Shown in pieces: positions 8,076 through 14,349 of a stretch of 30,537 nt of DNA. The translations under genes were made by a program, and so were the position numbers. The DNA is taken from assembly GCA_027492415.1 (NCBI GenBank), contig JAPUEV010000027.1, forward strand, positions 1 to 30,537, written 5' to 3'. Source of the DNA: Ignavibacteria bacterium. Its GTDB lineage: Bacteria > Bacteroidota > Ignavibacteria > Tepidaquicellales > OLB5. Each line of letters starts with the position of its first letter. Positions within the stretch are counted from its first letter, which is position 1. The notes below the pieces were generated by a model. That model saw only the letters and a list, made by a program, of their open reading frames with translations. It searched no databases and had not been told where the DNA came from.

Positions 8076-9035
8076 ATGGAACAATTAGTAATATCTACAT
8101 GGAAACACGGCATGGCTGCCAATGAAAAAGCCGGTGAAGTGCTTAATTCAGGCGGCACCTCGCTTGATGCTGTTGAGCAGGGTGTAAGGGTAGCAGAAGA
8201 TGACCCGAATGTACTGAGCGTAGGTTATGGCGGCTTGCCCGATGCCGAAGGCAGGGTTACACTTGATGCCGCAATAATGGATTGGAAGGCAAGAATTGGT
8301 GCGGTAATTTGTGTTGAGCATATTAAGAACCCCGTTTCAGTTGCCAGGCTTATACTCGAAAACACAGAGCATGTTTGCCTTGCCGGCGAAGGAGCGTATA
8401 ATTTTGCAATTACAAACGGCTTTCAGCCGGATATACTTCACACAGAAGGCTCGATTAAAAAATATATTGAATGGAAAAAAGGTAACTTTGGCAGGTCACA
8501 GGAATTCCACACAGATGAATATAAGGTTAAAAAATCAAGCGGACTCGGTATAAACGATGACGGCAACCACGATACTATTGGTATGGTTGCAATTGATAAG
8601 AACGGACATATTTCCGCATCCTGTACAACAAGCGGCACTGCATGGAAGCTGCATGGCAGAGTGGGTGATTCGCCCATTATCGGAGCCGGATTATATGTTG
8701 ATGGAGAGGTAGGCGGAGCAGCTTCAACAGGCAGGGGAGAAGAGTGTGTAAGGGCATGCGGAAGCTTCCTTGTTGTTGAAATGATGGCGCAGGGCATGTC
8801 ACCTCAGGAAGCATGTGAATATGCAGTAAAAAGAGTAATTAAGCTTAACCTGCTTTCTCACAAGAACCGGGATCATGATTACCAGGTAGGTTTTATAGCG
8901 GTAAATGTAAAAGGTGAGTATGGCGCTGCAAGTGTTCGTGAAGGTTTTGAATATGCTTTGTTGACCGGCGGAAAAAATACGCTTACTAAGAGTAAATACA
9001 TTATTGATGAAAAATTTGTTATAGAAGACCTTTGA
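8076..9035 (+). CDS. N4-(beta-N-acetylglucosaminyl)-L-asparaginase / isoaspartyl peptidase-type Ntn hydrolase
   Basis: This 319-residue enzyme belongs to the plant-type asparaginase/glycosylasparaginase family of N-terminal-nucleophile hydrolases, which cleave amide bonds on asparagine side chains. The glycosylasparaginase subgroup is indicated by DGNHDTIGMVA: the precursor self-cleaves between D166 and T167, making T167 the catalytic nucleophile of the beta chain. Other subgroup motifs follow: CTTSG (183-187), HGRVGDSPIIGAG (193-205) and STGRGEE (217-223), closely matching the Elizabethkingia aspartylglucosaminidase pattern. That enzyme is periplasmic; no signal peptide is seen here (MEQLVISTWKHGMAANEKAG), so it should be cytoplasmic. 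It opens an operon: its TGA stop overlaps the TTG start of the next gene. Glycoasparagine, isoaspartyl peptides and asparagine are all possible substrates. Confidence 0.9.
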   Translation: MEQLVISTWKHGMAANEKAGEVLNSGGTSLDAVEQGVRVAEDDPNVLSVGYGGLPDAEGRVTLDAAIMDWKARIGAVICVEHIKNPVSVARLILENTEHVCLAGEGAYNFAITNGFQPDILHTEGSIKKYIEWKKGNFGRSQEFHTDEYKVKKSSGLGINDDGNHDTIGMVAIDKNGHISASCTTSGTAWKLHGRVGDSPIIGAGLYVDGEVGGAASTGRGEECVRACGSFLVVEMMAQGMSPQEACEYAVKRVIKLNLLSHKNRDHDYQVGFIAVNVKGEYGAASVREGFEYALLTGGKNTLTKSKYIIDEKFVIEDL

Positions 9036-10807
9036 TAATATTAAAAGACGCATACGTACTGACATTCAATAAGAATAATGACTTCGGAAGGTATTCTATT
9101 CTTATAAATGAGAACAGGATCACTGATATGGCAGACTCTACTGCCAAAGGTACCGGTAAAGTTGAAAAGTGGATAGAGCAATACAGCGGCACCGCCGAAA
9201 TTATTGACTGCTCAAAGAAAATTTTACTGCCTCCGCTGGTAAATGCATGTTTACGCTCAGAAGGCAGCCTGCTGCATTACCTGTTAAAGCGCAGACACTA
9301 CGAAAAAGCAGAAGAGGACCTTTGCACCGATCTGATTTTTAATTACCTCTACCAGGAGCTTCCCGGGGAAGCGATACAGAATGACCTGCAGAATATTTAC
9401 AGCTATTCATTCAACCGGTCATTGAAGTCAGGCGTGGGTTTTTTGAACGAGATCTCTCTGCGTAAAGATACCAATCACCTGTTACCAATCACAAACGCTG
9501 TTAAAAATACAGGCCAGGAAATTTCAGTTTGCTATCCTATCAAACAGGATGTAAATACAATACGTGATTACAAATATTTAAATCCTTCCTTCTATGTAAC
9601 CCAGGAAAACCAGCTTACAGTATATGATATATCAGGTATAACCGAGCTGAAAAGCCACAATGTAAGGGATCTATACCTGGAAGTAGCGGTGAATAAAGAT
9701 ATAACCGACCAGTTCAGGCAGACCTTTCATAAGTCAGTAATATCATTATTTGATGAGTATGACCTCATTGATTCACACACATCGCTAATAAATCCATTGT
9801 ACCTGGATTACAATGATATGAAGATCATCAAGGATAAAAAGGCTAATATAATAATTTGCCCCAGGGATCTAAACTACTTTACTGCACGATATTTTCCTAT
9901 TGATGATTATATCGGGCACGGGATCAAATTTTCCATAGCAACAGGATGGCTTGGCGAGGATATTCTGAAAGATATGAGGCTTTTCAGGAATAAATATAAG
10001 GAACTGAACCTTTCAAGCACAGAGCTTCTGAACTCAATTACAAGAACACCGCATTCATTATACTTTGACAGCAATTCTGACGGGGATAATAACTACCGTA
10101 TCGATATAAATAAACCGGCTACGTTCAGCTTTATAGATATATCTGATCTGAGGTTCCAGTTTTTCCCTGAGGAATATACTTATTCAGGCGTTTGTGATTT
10201 TATAGTTGATAACCTTACCTCGAATAATTTCAGTGACGTTATGATAGACGGTGTTTTTAAGGTAAAGAATAACAGATTAGTTAATGCTGATGAAGAAAGC
10301 CTTGTAGAAAAAATCAACACAACAAGAGAAGAGCTTTATAAGACCGGAAAATATGAAGAGCTGAAAAAGAAAAAACAGGCAAGGGAATCTTCAGAAAAAC
10401 TTGATATGACAGGAAGAACAGATGATGAGATAAAGCTGTTTTCAGATAAGACCGAAGATGCAGCAGTAAATACCGAGCAGCATGACGAATTCAGGATAAA
10501 AACAAAAATTCCGGCATTCAGACAGAAAAAAGTACCAGGCCAGCGAAGCCTTTTTGAAGAATTTGAACATGTTAGTATTGTCCAGTCAGAAGATTTTCAG
10601 CAGACACCAATGCTGAATCTGCTGGTAACAGACCCGGAATCCAGCAAATCAGTTGAAGATGAAATTATTCAGGCAAAAGCAGTGGATGAAACTATAATAA
10701 AACGCCTTGGCACTGAAAAGAAAGCTGAAAAATCTTCCAAGCCTGTGAATGCTGAAAGCAAGGTTGAGCTTCCCAAGAACGTTAAGTTAAAATTCGGTGA
10801 TGATTAA
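9032..10807 (+). CDS. Amidohydrolase-fold protein with most metal ligands lost (possible pseudoenzyme)
   Basis: This 591-residue product follows the amidohydrolase/chlorohydrolase (SsnA/TrzN-like) plan. It has an N-terminal beta-sandwich part (IILKDAYVLTF, YSILINENRITDMA), a TIM barrel (about 65-345) and a closing beta part (FSDVMIDGVFKVKNNRLVN, 399-417). The catalytic sites are mostly gone. The strand-1 NxHxH motif reads NACLR (71-75), the strand-5 HxxE region reads LEVAVN (216-221), and the strand-8 TD reads ATGW (303-306). Only the strand-6 His seems kept (H249 in DSHTSL). Residues about 430-591 are a charged, probably disordered extension. The start is TTG at 9032, overlapping the upstream TGA; an in-frame stop at 9008-9010 leaves no upstream ATG, and homology begins at the first residues. 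It may be a non-catalytic or scaffold protein working with the asparaginase. Confidence 0.75.
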   Translation: MIILKDAYVLTFNKNNDFGRYSILINENRITDMADSTAKGTGKVEKWIEQYSGTAEIIDCSKKILLPPLVNACLRSEGSLLHYLLKRRHYEKAEEDLCTDLIFNYLYQELPGEAIQNDLQNIYSYSFNRSLKSGVGFLNEISLRKDTNHLLPITNAVKNTGQEISVCYPIKQDVNTIRDYKYLNPSFYVTQENQLTVYDISGITELKSHNVRDLYLEVAVNKDITDQFRQTFHKSVISLFDEYDLIDSHTSLINPLYLDYNDMKIIKDKKANIIICPRDLNYFTARYFPIDDYIGHGIKFSIATGWLGEDILKDMRLFRNKYKELNLSSTELLNSITRTPHSLYFDSNSDGDNNYRIDINKPATFSFIDISDLRFQFFPEEYTYSGVCDFIVDNLTSNNFSDVMIDGVFKVKNNRLVNADEESLVEKINTTREELYKTGKYEELKKKKQARESSEKLDMTGRTDDEIKLFSDKTEDAAVNTEQHDEFRIKTKIPAFRQKKVPGQRSLFEEFEHVSIVQSEDFQQTPMLNLLVTDPESSKSVEDEIIQAKAVDETIIKRLGTEKKAEKSSKPVNAESKVELPKNVKLKFGDD

Positions 10808-10838
10808 CATACTTTCCCCGGAAACCCGAATGAGCTAA

Positions 10839-11225
10839 ATGTACAAAAAATTAATATGGATACTTGCGGTAATCCTGCTTTTGCTGCTTGCAGACAGGTT
10901 TATACTTACATCAAGTGATGTGAAAATCGAGATGAAGCCTGAAATATTGAGAGCCAGCACAACATCAGAGCTTGTTATAAATGTTTACCGTGTAAACATG
11001 CTTGGCTTTAAAGTGCCATTCAGTAAGATAGAAGCACAGTTCCTTGTAGAAGAAGGAAAGAACCTGGTTGAATTAATTGATGAAGGCACCGGGAACAGTG
11101 TTAAAGTGAGAGCTAAAGGAGTGGAAGGTGAAGCTACAATTGGTATTTACTCATTAAAATCCGGAATGCAGATAAGGAAAGTAATGATAAAGATCCTGCC
11201 GCGTGATGTTGCATTAAATTATTAA
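10839..11225 (+). CDS. Small membrane-anchored protein of unknown function
   Basis: This 128-residue product has one N-terminal membrane segment (about 4-19, LIWILAVILLLLLADR) that could be a signal anchor, followed by a beta-rich domain of about 100 residues facing the periplasm. Alternating strands such as VKIEMKPEILR, SELVINVYRVN, KIEAQFLVEEG, NSVKVRAKG, GEATIGIYSL and IRKVMIKILP suggest an Ig-like or invasin-like sandwich; this is a pattern inference, not a family match. It lies 31 bases after the amidohydrolase-like gene on the same strand with no terminator between, so it is probably the third gene of the operon. It converges on the gene at 11232 with only 6 bases between the two stops. 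Confidence 0.6.
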   Translation: MYKKLIWILAVILLLLLADRFILTSSDVKIEMKPEILRASTTSELVINVYRVNMLGFKVPFSKIEAQFLVEEGKNLVELIDEGTGNSVKVRAKGVEGEATIGIYSLKSGMQIRKVMIKILPRDVALNY

Positions 11226-11231
11226 AGTCTG

Positions 11232-11525
11232 TTAATAAACCGGTTCAGCAGGTTTACCCTTTGCAAAATAAAATTTATAAAAGATCAGCTCGAGTATAGT
11301 TAATAAGCCCAGCGAAAAAGCTGCTTTAGTCAATACGCGCGTTACTCCTTCTTCAGGAATAAATAAGCCTATTACAAATGCAGAAAAGGTCCACCCTACG
11401 GTAAAAATAATAATAACAAATATTGTGCTTAAGTAAGCGCTTACAGTGCTTACTTCAACATAATTTTTTGCAAATATGTAAACAAAGAATACCGCGTGTG
11501 CATAAAAAAGAATTACTTCTATCAT
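11232..11525 (-). CDS. Small integral membrane protein of unknown function
   Basis: This 97-residue product is almost entirely membrane-spanning. Three helices are visible, at about 3-18 (VILFYAHAVFFVYIFA), 30-54 (LSTIFVIIIFTVGWTFSAFVIGLFI) and 64-86. It ends in a short basic tail, and no family is recognised. It starts 2 bases after the stop of the sugar phosphotransferase gene, so translation is probably coupled. A role near the polysaccharide transferase at the inner membrane is an inference from this position only. Confidence 0.55.
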   Translation of the reverse strand: MIEVILFYAHAVFFVYIFAKNYVEVSTVSAYLSTIFVIIIFTVGWTFSAFVIGLFIPEEGVTRVLTKAAFSLGLLTILELIFYKFYFAKGKPAEPVY

Positions 11526-11527
11526 AA

Positions 11528-12976
11528 TTAAAATGCCGCCTTCGAAAAGAACATTTCTTTAATTGTTTTTATGATGATCTTCAGGTCAAATATAATAGAC
11601 CAGTGTTCAATATAATATATATCATATTCTATCCTTTTTTCCAGTGATGAATCACTGCCCCTGAACCCGTTCACCTGTGCCCAGCCAGTTATCCCGCATT
11701 TTACCCTGTGTCTATCCAGGTATTTCGGTATCTTCCCTTTGAAAAGGTTGATGAAATATTCCCTTTCAGGTCTTGGACCAACAATACTCATATCACCTTT
11801 AAGTACATTCAGGAACTGCGGAAGCTCATCGAGCGAATATTTCCTGAGGAACTCCCCGATAGGTGTATACCTGGAATCACCTTTTTTAACATAAACTGCG
11901 CCTGTACTTTTTTCTGCATCAACAACCATTGAGCGGAATTTGATCATTTCAAATTTCTTGCCGGTCATGCTTAAACGCTCCTGTTTATAAAATACAGGAC
12001 CTTTTGAAGAAAATTTGACTATTAGAGAAAGTAATATAAATAATGGTGATGTTAATATCATTATCATTAATGCAAAGGCAAAATCAAAGCCGCGCTTTAA
12101 TATGCGGTTAAAAATATTCATCGGTATGCTTTTTATCTTAAGGAACGGCACGCCGTCTATTTCCTGAACCCTTACCGAGGAAGTAATTACTTCAAGGAAA
12201 TCAGGCACCATTAAAAATTCCACATTCTCGCCTTCACAGGCTTTCATCAGCTCGTATAATTTATCATGCTGTGATGATGGTATCGTTACAAGCACAGTTT
12301 CTATGTTCTGCTTCTGCACAAGCTGCACAATATCATTATATGAGCCAAGCTTGAGGCTATCGGGCAAAGACCCTTTTGTAGTTCCGGCTTCTTCTTCTAT
12401 AAATCCTATGATATTAAACCCGGCATACTTATGATTTGAAAACTTTTCATATATATCATATGAGGTTTGGGTGTTCCCTACGATGAGGGTATCTTTTAAA
12501 CCTCTGCCTTTGTTATATAAAGTCTTTTCATATTTTAAAACAATGTACCTGCCAAGAGTTATAAATAATATAGATAAGAACCATGCTAAAACAAAAACTA
12601 CCCTGGAATACGGGAAAGACCTGTAAAAGAACACCAGCCCGAATGAAAACACAATTCCGAATGTAACCAATCTTCCGATCAGGAAAAATTCATCAAATAT
12701 GAAAACAATACGTTTTGGGCTGAACATTTTTCTGGATTGAAAGATAAGAATCCAGATAGGGAGAGCGATCAAAACAAGTATTAAATATCCTTTTAAAGGA
12801 GGGATTTCACCGTTAAACGGAACAATTTTTACAAAAGGTCCAAGATAAAACCTGATCAGATATGCGAGAATAAAAGCGCTGAATACCGAAATTGAATCAG
12901 AAATAATATTAAGTAAAGGGATCAGGAACTCAGTTCTCTGTGATTTCTTATTAAATTTTTGTTCTATATAGTTCAT
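11528..12976 (-). CDS. Undecaprenyl-phosphate sugar phosphotransferase (WbaP/WcaJ type)
   Basis: This inner-membrane enzyme transfers a sugar-1-phosphate from a nucleotide sugar to undecaprenyl phosphate, the first step of exopolysaccharide or O-antigen unit assembly. Numbered from ATG 12976 (482 residues), four N-terminal membrane helices occupy about 20-143. A CoA-binding-like Rossmann domain follows at about 160-275 (LIVGN, IIGFIEEE). The hydrophobic re-entrant helix is at about 298-320 and the catalytic bacterial sugar transferase domain runs to the end. Signature motifs are KFRSM (346-350), the DE pair in LDELPQFLNVLKGDMS (D383-E384), VGPRPE (399-404) and CGITGWAQVNG. A frame from TTG 12997 exists, but that TTG lies upstream of the promoter box at 12985-12992. 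The sugar cannot be read from sequence; hexose-1-phosphate is typical. It is followed after 2 bases by a small membrane protein gene. Confidence 0.9.
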   Translation of the reverse strand: MNYIEQKFNKKSQRTEFLIPLLNIISDSISVFSAFILAYLIRFYLGPFVKIVPFNGEIPPLKGYLILVLIALPIWILIFQSRKMFSPKRIVFIFDEFFLIGRLVTFGIVFSFGLVFFYRSFPYSRVVFVLAWFLSILFITLGRYIVLKYEKTLYNKGRGLKDTLIVGNTQTSYDIYEKFSNHKYAGFNIIGFIEEEAGTTKGSLPDSLKLGSYNDIVQLVQKQNIETVLVTIPSSQHDKLYELMKACEGENVEFLMVPDFLEVITSSVRVQEIDGVPFLKIKSIPMNIFNRILKRGFDFAFALMIMILTSPLFILLSLIVKFSSKGPVFYKQERLSMTGKKFEMIKFRSMVVDAEKSTGAVYVKKGDSRYTPIGEFLRKYSLDELPQFLNVLKGDMSIVGPRPEREYFINLFKGKIPKYLDRHRVKCGITGWAQVNGFRGSDSSLEKRIEYDIYYIEHWSIIFDLKIIIKTIKEMFFSKAAF

Positions 12977-12984
12977 TAGAGACT

Positions 12985-12992
12985 CAAATATA
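12985..12992 (-). promoter_or_regulatory. -7 box (TATATTTG) of the sugar phosphotransferase operon
   Basis: On the minus strand TATATTTG (12992-12985) matches TAnnTTTG exactly. The expected transcription start near 12978 is within a few bases of the ATG at 12976, implying a leaderless or near-leaderless transcript. This argues against the TTG at 12997 as the start codon. Confidence 0.5.
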
Positions 12993-13164
12993 TACAATTG
13001 TAACTAAAATTTATATGGTCGAAATTTTCAAGGACTGAAAATTAGTTATTTTATTTAAACGTATAAAATTATAGTAGTTTAGTGCTAAATGCGTTTTTTA
13101 TAATTTTATTGCTAAAAAATAATAATATTTATCTGAAAAATGCATATTTCATTGAAACTTTTTT

Positions 13165-13196
13165 TTTGTTAAATTGTATAATTATTATTAAGTTTT
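13165..13196 (+). promoter_or_regulatory. Promoter of the small exported protein gene
   Basis: TTTG (13165-13168) is followed after 20 bases by TAAGTTTT (13189-13196), a one-mismatch match to TAnnTTTG. Spacing fits a Bacteroidota sigma-A promoter, with a leader of about 20 bases. Just before the ATG lies an unusual Shine-Dalgarno-like AAAGGG (13212-13217). Confidence 0.5.
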
Positions 13197-13222
13197 CAAA
13201 CAACTAACTAGAAAGGGTCAAA

Positions 13223-13627
13223 ATGACTAGATTTAAATTGTTTTTGGGGTTTTTTGCTTTAGTTTTTGTACTTGGTTTAACAACTAATATTAAAGCTCAG
13301 AATGGTCCGGTTCTTTACTTCTGTGAAAAATACGGTTCTTCAGGAGAGCAGTCAATCACTGACAGGTTCTATACCGGTCCTGTTACTGTAATGGTAAAAT
13401 GTGATTATGCATTAGGCTTAAAAGATTGTGCTATCCAGCTGGATAAATACAATGGCTATAGCTTTGATTATTACAAAAAAGTAGATTTCGATGTATCAGC
13501 AGATATGAAATACATCTATTTTGAATCAAGTGATCTAAGAGTTGATTCACCGGGTATTTACAGATGTTTCCTTCTTGACAGCAAGAAAAACACTGTAGCA
13601 AGCGCTTTGGTTGAATTCATCAGGTAA
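13223..13627 (+). CDS. Small exported beta-rich protein of unknown function
   Basis: This 134-residue product has a clear signal peptide (1-25, core FLGFFALVFVLGL, ending NIKA before QNG), leaving a mature periplasmic or outer-surface protein of about 109 residues. It contains four cysteines (C34, C60, C69, C115), which could form two disulfides. The last strands (GIYRCFLLDSKKNTV, ASALVEFIR) look Ig-like. No family is recognised. The gene is a self-contained unit: a spaced promoter, a Shine-Dalgarno-like AAAGGG five bases before the ATG (rare in this window) and a strong terminator 20 bases after the stop. This suggests an abundant product, which is inference. Confidence 0.65.
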   Translation: MTRFKLFLGFFALVFVLGLTTNIKAQNGPVLYFCEKYGSSGEQSITDRFYTGPVTVMVKCDYALGLKDCAIQLDKYNGYSFDYYKKVDFDVSADMKYIYFESSDLRVDSPGIYRCFLLDSKKNTVASALVEFIR

Positions 13628-13647
13628 GCACACTGCACTAAGAAATT

Positions 13648-13677
13648 AAAAGGGAGGCTTTAAAGCCTCCCTTTTTT
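13648..13677. terminator. Strong bidirectional terminator
   Basis: A perfect 10-bp stem, AGGGAGGCTT (13651-13660) / AAGCCTCCCT (13663-13672), is flanked by A-run on the left and T-run on the right. It has a T-tract in both directions and lies between the convergent stops at 13627 and 13690. Confidence 0.85.
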
Positions 13678-13689
13678 ATTTATACTTCC

Positions 13690-14322
13690 TCACCGTACCG
13701 GAAGCAAAACAAAAATTGTAAGATCCCACAGTGCATGAGAGATCAATCCCGGCCACACTGACCTGTATCTTTTAAATACCCATCCCCAGAACAATCCGCA
13801 GATCAATGCAGCCATGAACAGCATAAAGTTCATTGCTACAATATGTACAGCGCCGTATATCAATGAGGCTATTATCCATCCTTTATTATCACCGAATTTT
13901 TCAGCAAGAGTATCCTGTACATAACCGCGCCAGAATATCTCTTCGGATGGCCCGATAACAAAAAGCAGCAGCAAGCCTATTATTTTAGGGTCAAGCAGTG
14001 ATTTATTATTGTAAACGCCAACAACCTGCCTATCGGCAAAGGGCAATATCAGCTTTGATACTATATCACCGGTATAAAATACCATGTACAGCAGTGCTGC
14101 TGATATAACTCCTATCAGAATGTATTTTGGCTCAAAAAAGTAAAGCCTGTAGTTTATCGCTTCACCGTTCTTATGATTAAAGTATAATCCAAGCCCTGCA
14201 AGCAGCGATGCCGCAATTGTCATTTCCAGCCAGAAGTTGAATGTTTTCAGAACGAACATTTCCAGCCAGAATATACAGGCAAGTATAATAAGAAAGACGA
14301 GCGGTTTTATCCTGTCAGACAT
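13690..14322 (-). CDS. CPBP family intramembrane metalloprotease
   Basis: This 210-residue integral membrane protein belongs to the CPBP (CAAX protease/bacteriocin-processing, Abi) family, which cuts peptide bonds within the membrane with a metal ion. The three family motifs are in order: EExxxR as E127-E128-I-F-W-R132, the second-motif His H160 in IYGAVH, and HxxxD as H196-A-L-W-D200. About six hydrophobic helices are visible (for example 8-25, 31-47, 67-84, 112-125, 148-178 and 188-207). It follows recG by 27 bases on the same strand and is probably cotranscribed. Bacterial members process prenylated or exported peptides or act in immunity to bacteriocins; the substrate here is unknown. Confidence 0.85.
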   Translation of the reverse strand: MSDRIKPLVFLIILACIFWLEMFVLKTFNFWLEMTIAASLLAGLGLYFNHKNGEAINYRLYFFEPKYILIGVISAALLYMVFYTGDIVSKLILPFADRQVVGVYNNKSLLDPKIIGLLLLFVIGPSEEIFWRGYVQDTLAEKFGDNKGWIIASLIYGAVHIVAMNFMLFMAALICGLFWGWVFKRYRSVWPGLISHALWDLTIFVLLPVR

Positions 14323-14349
14323 ATATTTTATATTTTAAAATTTTTTATA

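Noticed and set aside
8438..8797. 119-codon minus-strand frame inside the glycosylasparaginase gene
   Set aside because: It is antisense to the conserved catalytic region and shows no family motif or promoter.
9032..10807. Idea that the amidohydrolase-like gene is a pseudogene
   Set aside because: The frame is intact over 591 codons, keeps the whole fold and is translationally coupled to its neighbour; loss of ligands alone does not show decay.
11236..11256. Hairpin TAAACC/GGTTTA near the convergent stops as a terminator
   Set aside because: A 6-bp stem with a 9-base loop inside the coding end of the small membrane gene, without a T-run on either strand.
13690..14322. CPBP (Abi family) gene as an abortive-infection gene
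   Set aside because: The Abi name of this family is historical; the gene sits in an operon with recG and no phage-defence context is visible.
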